A stretch of DNA of 64,000 nucleotides from Lachnospiraceae bacterium UBA3850 (GTDB taxonomy: Bacteria; Bacillota; Clostridia; Lachnospirales; Lachnospiraceae), in NCBI GenBank assembly GCA_002392655.1, contig DGHK01000024.1:8047-72046 (forward strand). The letters run 5' to 3'. The position numbers and the translations under genes were made by a program. The notes under the pieces are model-generated. The model was not told the origin of the DNA. It was given only the letters and a program-made list of their open reading frames with translations, and did not search any database. Of the stretch, positions 26,772-33,545 are shown piece after piece. Position 1 is the first letter of the stretch. Each line of letters starts with the position of its first letter.

Positions 26772-27680
26772 TCAGAAAAGGCCCTTGCTTATATATCTGT
26801 CGCCTCTGTCCGGGAGGATTGCAACTATGTTTCCCTCTTCTATCTCCTCAGCAAGCTTTAATGCTGCGAAAAGTGCTGCTCCTGATGAAGAGCCTGCAAT
26901 TATTCCTTCATGCAGAGCTAGACTTCTTGATGTTTTAAATGCATTCTCATCTGTTATTTTTATGACCTTATCTATCAAACTCACATCCATAGTATCGGCT
27001 ATAAAATCATTTCCTATTCCCTCTATATCATAATCAGCATGCTCTCCTCCGCCGATTATCGAGCCATATGGATCAGCGAGCACTCCCTGAATATCAGGTC
27101 TTTGCTCCTTCAGATACTTCATAACACCTGAAAATGTACCACCGCTTCCTGCACCTGCAACGAAATAATCAACCTTACCGTCAAGTTGTCTATATATCTC
27201 CGGTCCTGTTGTCTCATAGTGAGATAGCGGATTAGCAGGATTGTCAAACTGTTTCAGAGAGATAGCTCCGGGTATGGTTTTTATGATTTCCTCAGCCTTC
27301 CTGTCAGCCCCAAGCATTCCTTCTGCTCTTGGCGTATGAACAATCTCTGCGCCGAGTGCCGCCATGATTCTCTGCTTCTCCATAGAGAACTTCTCCGGCA
27401 CAGCAAATATGATCCTATATCCCTTATTAAGTGCTGCAACGGCTATTCCTATTCCTGTGTTTCCTGCAGTTGCGTCAACGATGGTACCGCCCTCCTTTAG
27501 GACTCCCCTCTCCTCTGCATCACGTATCATATAGTCTCCAACCCTGTCCTTTACACTGCCTGCAGGATTCATAAGCTCCAGCTTTACATATACATTTACC
27601 CTGGGCTTTACGCCCATATGATTTATTTTAAGGATAGGCGTATTACCTATCATTTCCTGAACACTGTTATATACTTCCAT
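26772..27680 (-). CDS. mccA: O-acetylserine-dependent cystathionine beta-synthase
   Basis: 302 residues of the cysteine synthase fold. The PLP lysine is Lys44 in NPAGSVKDRVGD, with the DATAGNTGIGIA loop and the phosphate-binding GAGSGGTFSG. Features such as PEKFSMEKQRIMAALGAEIVHTPR and the C-terminal ILPDRGDRYISKGLF match Bacillus MccA rather than CysK. MccA joins homocysteine to O-acetylserine to make cystathionine, the first step of reverse transsulfuration. Neighbouring mccB (18-base gap) supplies the next step. Confidence 0.9.
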   Translation of the reverse strand: MEVYNSVQEMIGNTPILKINHMGVKPRVNVYVKLELMNPAGSVKDRVGDYMIRDAEERGVLKEGGTIVDATAGNTGIGIAVAALNKGYRIIFAVPEKFSMEKQRIMAALGAEIVHTPRAEGMLGADRKAEEIIKTIPGAISLKQFDNPANPLSHYETTGPEIYRQLDGKVDYFVAGAGSGGTFSGVMKYLKEQRPDIQGVLADPYGSIIGGGEHADYDIEGIGNDFIADTMDVSLIDKVIKITDENAFKTSRSLALHEGIIAGSSSGAALFAALKLAEEIEEGNIVAILPDRGDRYISKGLF

Positions 27681-27698
27681 TTCCGTATCCTTTCTTCT

Positions 27699-28844
27699 CT
27701 ATGCCGTGATCGCCTGCTCCAGGTCGGCGATGATATCATCTACATCTTCTATTCCTACAGATAGTCTGATCAGCTCATCCGTGATCCCCACTTCCTCTCT
27801 TATCTCCTTCGGAATGGCTGCATGTGTCATAGTTGCCGGATGGCACAAAAGTGACTCCACACCTCCGAGACTCTCTGCCAGAGTAACCAGCTTGGTACTC
27901 TTAAAAAACTTCTTGTAGTCATATTCCTTCTTTAGCGTAAATGATATCATCGCACCCGGACCGTCAGCCTGCTTCTTCTGAACCTCATATCCGGGGTCAG
28001 ATTCAAGGCCCGGATAGTAAACCTTGTCTACGTATCCGCTTTCTGCAAGCCAACCTGCAATCTTTTTCGCATTTTCGACATGTCTGTCCATTCTGACTCC
28101 CAGAGTCTTGATACCTCTTATCATCAGGTAGCTGTCCCAAGGTCCGAGTATTCCGCCTATCGCATTCTGCAGATAATAAAGTCTGTCAGCCAGCTTCTTG
28201 TCATTTACAACTACAAAACCTGATACCACATCACTATGTCCTCCGAGGTACTTTGTTCCGCTGTGGATGACTATATCTGCTCCTAGTTCTATAGGTCTCT
28301 GTAGATAAGGTGTCATAAATGTATTGTCGACGATCAGCAGTCTACCGCTCTCCTTTGCCACCCTCGAAACAGCCTCTATATCCGTAACAGTAAGTAGAGG
28401 ATTTGCTGGGCTCTCAACATATATGGCCTTCACATCATCGTCCAGAGCTTGCTTTACTGCCTCTAGGTCAGAGGTATCAACTATCTTGTAGGTTATATTA
28501 AAGTTATTAAAAACATTATCCAGAATTCGGAAGGTTCCTCCATAGATATTGTCAGACACGATCAGCTTGTCTCCTGTTTTGAAAAGTGAGAGAACAGTTG
28601 ATATAGCCGCAAGTCCTGATGCAAATGCGAGACCATACTCTCCCTTCTCCAGATCAGCAACAAGTTTCTCGAGTGCGGCTCTGGTCGGATTTCCCGTTCT
28701 TGAATACTCCCAGCCCCCTCTGGTCTGACCCAGCCCATCCTGCTTATAGGTCGAGGTCTGATAAACAGGAACATTTACAGCCCCCGTAGTTTCATCTCCA
28801 TCGATTCCTCCGTGAATTAAAAGTGAATTGATTTTAAGTGACAT
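27699..28844 (-). CDS. mccB: Cystathionine gamma-lyase (Cys/Met metabolism PLP enzyme)
   Basis: 381 residues. PLP-binding lysine Lys198 in IHSGTKYLGGHSD, the VYQTSTYKQDG N-terminal substrate loop, YSRTGNPTRAALE and the C-terminal RLSVGIEDVDDIIADLEQAI. Context with mccA argues for gamma-lyase (cystathionine to cysteine) rather than the synthase; some members also degrade homocysteine to H2S. First gene of the sulfur operon, behind a strong CTAGGAGGAAG ribosome binding site and a cysteine-codon attenuator. Confidence 0.93.
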   Translation of the reverse strand: MSLKINSLLIHGGIDGDETTGAVNVPVYQTSTYKQDGLGQTRGGWEYSRTGNPTRAALEKLVADLEKGEYGLAFASGLAAISTVLSLFKTGDKLIVSDNIYGGTFRILDNVFNNFNITYKIVDTSDLEAVKQALDDDVKAIYVESPANPLLTVTDIEAVSRVAKESGRLLIVDNTFMTPYLQRPIELGADIVIHSGTKYLGGHSDVVSGFVVVNDKKLADRLYYLQNAIGGILGPWDSYLMIRGIKTLGVRMDRHVENAKKIAGWLAESGYVDKVYYPGLESDPGYEVQKKQADGPGAMISFTLKKEYDYKKFFKSTKLVTLAESLGGVESLLCHPATMTHAAIPKEIREEVGITDELIRLSVGIEDVDDIIADLEQAITA

Positions 28845-28878
28845 TTTTTCTTCCTCCTAGAATTTTTTGCAAAATAAA

Positions 28879-28903
28879 AACGAAGCAAAATTCTTGCTTC
28901 GTT
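28879..28903 (-). terminator. Attenuator terminator in the mccB leader
   Basis: A perfect 10-bp stem, AACGAAGCAA with TTGCTTCGTT, five-base loop, followed on the minus strand by TTTTTATTTT. It lies 35 bases ahead of the mccB start, inside the leader, so it must be conditional. Its 5' arm can instead pair with the antiterminator segment at 28965-28974. Confidence 0.9.
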
Positions 28904-28963
28904 AAGTCTCTTAGGCACGGCATAATACCGCTTTTATTTAGTCTCTAAAGGATCCTCAAACAT

Positions 28964-28974
28964 ACGAAACAAGC
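28964..28974 (-). promoter_or_regulatory. Antiterminator segment of the cysteine attenuator
   Basis: Minus-strand RNA GCUUGUUUCGU; its last ten bases pair with ACGAAGCAAG of the terminator 5' arm (one G-U pair). It begins 12 bases after the leader peptide stop codon, so a ribosome finishing the peptide would cover it, whereas one stalled on the cysteine codons would leave it free. Confidence 0.75.
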
Positions 28975-28986
28975 CATTATGAATAT

Positions 28987-29040
28987 TCATTCACAACAGC
29001 AACAACAGTTTCTTCTGAATGTCTGAACTGATCCTTTCAT
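28987..29040 (-). CDS. Cysteine-rich leader peptide (MKGSVQTFRRNCCCCCE)
   Basis: A 17-residue open frame with five consecutive cysteine codons (28993-29007: TGT TGT TGC TGT TGT) directly before the last codon and stop. AAGGAG lies five bases upstream of the ATG. It follows the operon promoter, and is followed by an antiterminator and a terminator ahead of mccB. This is the layout of amino-acid-sensing transcription attenuation: shortage of charged cysteine tRNA would stall the ribosome here and let transcription read into the cysteine-making genes. The peptide itself need have no other function. Confidence 0.85.
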   Translation of the reverse strand: MKGSVQTFRRNCCCCCE

Positions 29041-29069
29041 AGTTTCTCCTTAACTTCCTTTTCTTATTT

Positions 29070-29088
29070 ACCTACCAAGTTGATAGGT
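29070..29088 (-). promoter_or_regulatory. Operator-like palindrome in the sulfur operon leader
   Basis: ACCTACCAAGTTGATAGGT, a palindrome with ACCTA/TAGGT arms, lies 6-24 bases past the predicted start site, well placed to block initiation or early elongation. A near copy is found at 33449-33467 over a second promoter. Binding protein unknown; an Rrf2/CymR-type sulfur repressor is one possibility. Confidence 0.6.
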
Positions 29089-29100
29089 TTTACGATGTAT

Positions 29101-29129
29101 AGATTAGCACCCACTTAATATCTTGTCAA
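29101..29129 (-). promoter_or_regulatory. Promoter of the sulfur amino acid operon
   Basis: Minus-strand TTGACA (29124-29129), 17-base spacer, TAATCT (29101-29106). Predicted start near 29094, giving a leader of about 250 bases that holds the operator, leader peptide and attenuator. Confidence 0.8.
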
Positions 29130-29146
29130 GAGATTTTATAAATTTC

Positions 29147-29175
29147 TTGATTGAAAGGCTTTTTTCAATTAACAT
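29147..29175 (+). promoter_or_regulatory. Possible sulP promoter (leaderless)
   Basis: TTGATT, 17-base spacer, TAACAT at 29170-29175. The expected start site coincides with the ATG at 29182, and no ribosome binding site precedes that ATG, so the mRNA may be leaderless. Confidence 0.4.
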
Positions 29176-29181
29176 TAAACT

Positions 29182-30894
29182 ATGAATACAGATATCAAAA
29201 CCATTATAAAATCTAAATTTCCGGAAAACTACAAAGCGGGACATGTATTCAAGGATCTCATATCGGGCTTCATAGTAGCACTTGTCTCCATACCCATCTC
29301 GATGGGGTACGCACAGATAGCCGGACTGCCTATGATCTACGGGCTATACGGCTCTCTTTTTCCTATACTTATTTTCGGAATCTTCACAACCTCTTATGAT
29401 TTTGTATTCGGAGTTGATGCTGCACCTGCAGCACTGACAGGTGGAACTCTAGCCTCACTCGGTATTATGTCCGGTTCAAAGGAGGCTATGCTGACCGTCC
29501 CTGTTCTGACTGTGCTTATAGGTCTATGGCTTCTTCTATTCTACTTCCTGAAGGCCGGCCGTGCAGTAAAATATATATCTGTACCTGTTATGGGAGGCTT
29601 CATCACCGGCATATGTCTGGAGATAATCCTTATGCAGTTTTCAAAGCTGATGGGCGGAAGCGCAGGAACAGGCGAGCTTCCTGATCTGCTGCTCCATATA
29701 TTTAATCAGCTGAAGTCCTTCCACACACTTTCATTTATCCTCGGAATATCCACGGTAATCATAATACTTTTATTTAGAAAGCTCTTACCCAAGCTTCCTA
29801 TGTCCGTTATCATGCTGATAATAGGCGGCATACTTAGCCAGTGGCTTGAACTCGAAAAAAAAGGCGTTAAGCTTCTTCCTGAAGCTAGAAGCGGACTTCC
29901 GGTACCAAAACTTTTACATATCAATTTTCATATACTTCCTGATCTTGCATTCTCAGCACTTACCATATCACTTGTCATTATGTCTGAAACGATCCTAGCA
30001 TCCAGGTCAAATGCGATCAAGGACGGTTATGATCTCGATACCAATCGCGAAGTGCTCGGCTATTCGCTTGCCAACATAACCTCAGGTGTATTTGGAAGCT
30101 GCCCTGTAAATGCAAGTGTTTCCCGTACATCAATCGTCAGACAGTTCGGTGGTCATTCACAGCTGATGAGTGTGGCAGCCTCAATCACTATGGCTATAAT
30201 ACTTATCTTTTTCACCGGATATATACCATACCTTCCCGTTCCGATTCTGACCGGAATCATCGTTGCTGCTCTTCTGTCAGCATGTGAATTCAGTCTGCTG
30301 AGAAGACTTATTAAAAACAGCAGGTCCGACATGATCATATTTATCTCAGCTATGCTGGGGGTACTTTTCTTCGGAACGGTTTACGGAGTTGTAGTCGGAG
30401 TTATCCTCTCCTTCTTCGCTGTGATCAGACAGGCAGTTTCTCCACAAAGAACCTATGTCGGAATCCGTGAAGGTCACGAGGGCTTCTACTCTCTGAGAGC
30501 TCACGGAGATGCTCGGCCTATACAGGGAACTGTTATATATCGTTTTGGAGGAAATCTGTTTTTTGCGAATATAGATACATTTGTAAATGATATAGAGGAT
30601 GCAATAGATGAAAATACCAGAGTCGTGATTATATATGCAAGCGGAATTAACAACATAGATCTGACCGCCACAGACAGAGTGATGGCATTAAATAAGAGTC
30701 TCAGAAAACGCGGAATACTCTTCTTTGTCACTCATAATGACGGAGTCGTTAATAAAGAGCTGATAAGCTACGGTGCTGAGGAGCTTATTAGCTCAGGAGT
30801 TATCCGTAAGGACGAAGAAGAGGTCTTCGATTTTATCAAGTTGAAGCCGCCCTACCCACTAGCCGAAACTAATCCGTATCATATAGACGAATAA
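29182..30894 (+). CDS. SulP family anion transporter with STAS domain
   Basis: 570 residues. About twelve to fourteen membrane helices start with the SulP signature DLISGFIVALVSIPISMGYAQIAGLPMIYGLY; the NASVSRTSIVRQFGGHSQLMS segment is also family-typical. A C-terminal STAS domain (about 445-550: GTVIYRFGGNLFFANIDTFVNDIEDAI) follows. SulP proteins carry sulfate, bicarbonate or other anions. Divergent pairing with the cysteine operon favours sulfate or a related anion, but no sulfate reduction genes are visible, so the substrate is uncertain. Confidence 0.9.
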   Translation: MNTDIKTIIKSKFPENYKAGHVFKDLISGFIVALVSIPISMGYAQIAGLPMIYGLYGSLFPILIFGIFTTSYDFVFGVDAAPAALTGGTLASLGIMSGSKEAMLTVPVLTVLIGLWLLLFYFLKAGRAVKYISVPVMGGFITGICLEIILMQFSKLMGGSAGTGELPDLLLHIFNQLKSFHTLSFILGISTVIIILLFRKLLPKLPMSVIMLIIGGILSQWLELEKKGVKLLPEARSGLPVPKLLHINFHILPDLAFSALTISLVIMSETILASRSNAIKDGYDLDTNREVLGYSLANITSGVFGSCPVNASVSRTSIVRQFGGHSQLMSVAASITMAIILIFFTGYIPYLPVPILTGIIVAALLSACEFSLLRRLIKNSRSDMIIFISAMLGVLFFGTVYGVVVGVILSFFAVIRQAVSPQRTYVGIREGHEGFYSLRAHGDARPIQGTVIYRFGGNLFFANIDTFVNDIEDAIDENTRVVIIYASGINNIDLTATDRVMALNKSLRKRGILFFVTHNDGVVNKELISYGAEELISSGVIRKDEEEVFDFIKLKPPYPLAETNPYHIDE

Positions 30895-30899
30895 AAAAA

Positions 30900-30927
30900 T
30901 GAGTCAACAAAGTAATTTGTTGACTCA
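30900..30927. terminator. Bidirectional terminator between sulP and vanZ-like gene
   Basis: A perfect 12-bp stem, TGAGTCAACAAA with TTTGTTGACTCA, four-base loop. The minus strand continues into a run of T; the plus strand has CTTATTATT. It sits between two converging genes. Confidence 0.85.
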
Positions 30928-30940
30928 CTTATTATTCAGA

Positions 30941-31453
30941 CTAAAATACCGAAAGTATCTTTCGAACGATTATTATATTCAGACCTGCGAGCAGGATTCC
31001 TGCCATGACACCGCCGCTGTCAATCAGAATATCCCTGAACTGACAAGCCCGCCCCAGTCCTACGAACAGCTGATGCAATTCATCACTCACGGCATATAGC
31101 GTGCCTATCAAAAACGGGATCAGTACCTTCTGCTTCTTGGGTCTCTTTTTCTCATAGAACACTCCTGTAAGCAAGATTCCGAGCATCATATATTCCAGAA
31201 AATGTGCTGTCTTCCGAATAGGAAAATCAAGCTTGGCTGCATATCTCTCCTGCGCATCCGGTGACCAGTCCTGGAAATCATACTCAATCATATAGCCGAT
31301 GAATTTTCCGATCTTGTGACTCTCTTTTGTTGATGTATCAGCATTCTGCGATGAGAAATAAAAAATCATAGCCATGCAAAGCAGCGTCAGAAATACAAAT
31401 ATCGTTTTTCTTATATTCAATTTGTCGTCTTTTTTAAATATATAATCAATCAT
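30941..31453 (-). CDS. VanZ-like membrane protein
   Basis: About 170 residues from the ATG at 31453 (an in-frame ATG at 31519 would add 22 residues but overlaps the rlmH promoter and has no ribosome binding site). VanZ motifs are clear: FYFSSQNADTST after the first helix, FPIRKTAHFLEYMMLGILL, SDELHQLFVGLGRACQFRDILIDSGG. Four membrane helices. VanZ itself gives low teicoplanin resistance; the wider family, common in Firmicutes, has no settled role. Confidence 0.88.
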   Translation of the reverse strand: MIDYIFKKDDKLNIRKTIFVFLTLLCMAMIFYFSSQNADTSTKESHKIGKFIGYMIEYDFQDWSPDAQERYAAKLDFPIRKTAHFLEYMMLGILLTGVFYEKKRPKKQKVLIPFLIGTLYAVSDELHQLFVGLGRACQFRDILIDSGGVMAGILLAGLNIIIVRKILSVF

Positions 31454-31479
31454 AGTGTCTAGAATACCACAAAATTGAT

Positions 31480-31507
31480 TTGAATAAAACATAAAATATT
31501 TTATAAT
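31480..31507 (+). promoter_or_regulatory. Promoter of rlmH
   Basis: TTGAAT (31480-31485), 16-base spacer and a perfect TATAAT (31502-31507), 33 bases ahead of the rlmH ATG, which has AGAAAGG before it. Confidence 0.65.
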
Positions 31508-31539
31508 ATCTGTGAACATGACTACAGAAAGGAAAAATC

Positions 31540-32037
31540 ATGAAGATAGATATACTATGTGTCGGAAAAATCAAAGAAAGCTTCTACAGGGACGCAATCG
31601 CTGAGTACAGTAAACGCCTAAGCCGCTACTCCTCTTTGGATATAATTGAGGTAGCTGACGAGAAAACTCCTGATAAAGCAAGTGATGCAGTTACTGATAT
31701 GATACTTCAGAAGGAGGCAGAACGACTGGGCAGATACTTACCGGACAGCTCAGGAATCGGAACTGATACATATATAATAACTCTCGAGATTAATGGTAAA
31801 AAAATGACCAGCGAAAAACTCGCTGATCATATAAATAGTCTCGGAATAGATGGAATAAGCCATATCATATTTGTAATCGGAGGTTCACTTGGTTTACATA
31901 ACTCCATTACCTCAAAGGCTGATTTTCATCTGAGTTTCTCAGATATGACATTTCCTCATCAGCTGATGAGAGTCATACTGCTGGAGCAGATCTACCGCTC
32001 CTATCGGATAATCAATAACGAACCATATCATAAGTAA
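31540..32037 (+). CDS. rlmH: 23S rRNA pseudouridine-1915 N3-methyltransferase
   Basis: 165 residues, the family size. SPOUT-fold motifs are complete: MKIDILCVGKIKESFYRDAIAEYSKRL at the start, FVIGGSLGLHNSI forming the SAM-binding knot, and FSDMTFPHQLMRVILLEQIYRSYRIINNEPYHK at the end. It methylates the pseudouridine in helix 69 of the large subunit. Single gene with its own promoter. Confidence 0.97.
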   Translation: MKIDILCVGKIKESFYRDAIAEYSKRLSRYSSLDIIEVADEKTPDKASDAVTDMILQKEAERLGRYLPDSSGIGTDTYIITLEINGKKMTSEKLADHINSLGIDGISHIIFVIGGSLGLHNSITSKADFHLSFSDMTFPHQLMRVILLEQIYRSYRIINNEPYHK

Positions 32038-32042
32038 ATGAC

Positions 32043-32954
32043 TTATTTATTATAAGCCTTGTCACTGTACTTACTCAGTTGATCGATATAGAGCTGACCG
32101 AGTTCGGATATCTTCGAATCCTTTCTCTTTATATAACCAATACGCATCTTCTCACTCTCTTTAAGAGGTATGGCAGCATAGCCGGAACCATTCAGATCCT
32201 CACTGATAATACCGGAGCAAAGTGTGTAGCCATTCAGTCCGACCATGAGATTCAGCATGGTCGCACGATCATTGCCCTTGATTATTTTATCATAATCATA
32301 GGTGCTGAGCTGCTCTTCCGCCAGGAAAAGAGAACCGGATTTACCCTGATCAAATGAAAGAACAGGATAATCCCTGAGCTCTTCAATCGATAGCTCCTTC
32401 TTTTTCGACAGGGGATGTCTGTCGCTCAGATAGACAAATGTATCACAGGTGAAAAGCTCTCTGAAGGAAAGTGAATTCGCACTTAGAAGCTTCTTTATAA
32501 CCTTCTCATTAAAATCATTTATATAAAGAATTCCCAGCTCCGACTTGAAGTTTTTTACATTTTCTATAACCTCATCCGTTCTGGTTTCATAAACAGCAAA
32601 CTCAAACTTCTCCATACCGTACTGTTTTACTACTTCAACAAAAGCTTCCACGGCGAAGGAATAATGCTGCATAGATACGCTGAATTTCTGCCTGCTCTTC
32701 TTCCCCAGGTAATGGTCTGAAAGCAGATCGAACTGATCATTCACCTGTCTGGCATAGCCTAGGAATTCTTCTCCTTCTGAACTGATTATCATTCCCTTGG
32801 TGGATCTGATGAATATCTCAAAGCCCAGTTCATTTTCCAGTTCCTTAATGGCACCCGAAAGACTCGGCTGTGATATAAAAAGTTTCTTCGCCGCCTCATT
32901 CATAGAACCACTATCTGCTATCTCTATCGCATATTTTAATTGCTGTAATGTCAT
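32043..32954 (-). CDS. LysR family transcriptional regulator
   Basis: 303 residues. N-terminal winged helix-turn-helix MTLQQLKYAIEIADSGSMNEAAKKLFISQPSLSGAIKELENELGFEIF and a periplasmic-binding-protein-like effector domain (about 90-300). It resembles the CysB/CmbR-like branch in general form, but the ligand cannot be told. It lies just downstream of a decayed gene (32970-33440) that shares an operator with the cysteine operon, so a sulfur link is possible. Confidence 0.92.
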   Translation of the reverse strand: MTLQQLKYAIEIADSGSMNEAAKKLFISQPSLSGAIKELENELGFEIFIRSTKGMIISSEGEEFLGYARQVNDQFDLLSDHYLGKKSRQKFSVSMQHYSFAVEAFVEVVKQYGMEKFEFAVYETRTDEVIENVKNFKSELGILYINDFNEKVIKKLLSANSLSFRELFTCDTFVYLSDRHPLSKKKELSIEELRDYPVLSFDQGKSGSLFLAEEQLSTYDYDKIIKGNDRATMLNLMVGLNGYTLCSGIISEDLNGSGYAAIPLKESEKMRIGYIKRKDSKISELGQLYIDQLSKYSDKAYNK

Positions 32955-32969
32955 ATCTTCATCCTTTAA

Positions 32970-33425
32970 AGCTGCCTTTTATCTGACAGCTGCATAATCC
33001 TTTATAATCTCTGTTATTGATTTTCCGGACTTCTTCGCTCTCACAAAATCTATGGCAGGATTGACAGATCCTTGGTCTTCTTCTTAAGTCCAGCATGAAA
33101 TGCAGCCGAAGCCATTACATCACGTACAGGCTGTTCGAACACATTTCATTCGAGAAGTATTCACCCTTTACTCTGTCAGACTTAAAATAATCATCAACGT
33201 TGTGAGGATTCAGTCCATGTAAACTATATTTCCACAAATAGTCCCTGCTTGCAAGATATTTTTTGTTCTCGTCTATCTTAAATGCAGAATTTGCCAGAAT
33301 AACAGCCTTCATAGGTTCAAGCTTAGTAAATGTATTCAACGTTTCTTTATATAATCTGTTATAAGGTTCAAACCATCCATATATTTTATATCCTTTACCT
33401 ATACTACTTACCGGGCATTGTTTAC
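32970..33425 (-). pseudogene. Frameshifted gene with sulfur-type operator
   Basis: Three minus-strand reading-frame pieces join in order: one through KGYKIYGWFEPYNRLYKE and KYLASRDYLWKYSLHGLNP to YFSNEM (33425 to about 33150), then FEQPVRDVMASAAFHAGLK (to about 33065), then NPAIDFVRAKKSGKSITEII ending at a stop near 32970. Two frameshifts are needed. I do not recognise the family. A promoter and operator-like palindrome lie just upstream, so it was once a regulated gene. No good start codon remains. Confidence 0.6.
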
Positions 33426-33432
33426 TTTGACG

Positions 33433-33467
33433 ATGATACCATCTATTTACCTACTATGTCAATAGGT
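33433..33467 (-). promoter_or_regulatory. Promoter and second copy of the sulfur-operon operator
   Basis: Minus-strand TTGACA (33457-33462), 18-base spacer and TATCAT (33433-33438). The palindrome ACCTACTATGTCAATAGGT (33449-33467) covers the -35 box and matches the one at 29070-29088 in both arms. It now drives only the decayed gene. Confidence 0.6.
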
Positions 33468-33480
33468 TTATAACGGTAAT

Positions 33481-33540
33481 AATAAGTCAGTGGGGACGGT
33501 TCTCATTTGCTTCATAGAGAACCATCCCCACTGACTTATT
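33481..33540. repeat. REP-like palindrome, also a likely terminator
   Basis: A 24-base arm (33481-33504) pairs with 33517-33540 with one mismatch around a 12-base loop; the arm includes GTCAGTGGGGACGGTTCTC. Palindromes built on GTGGGGACGGTTCTC are, from general knowledge, widespread in Firmicutes near REP-associated tyrosine transposases. Only one copy is seen here and no transposase. Its position just after the PurF-like gene means it may also end that transcript. Confidence 0.65.
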
Positions 33541-33545
33541 ATTCT

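Noticed and set aside
28845-29100. T-box or SAM riboswitch before mccB
   Set aside because: No T-box core (GGGTGG-ACCGCG type) and no S-box pattern is present. The leader peptide with antiterminator explains the terminator better.
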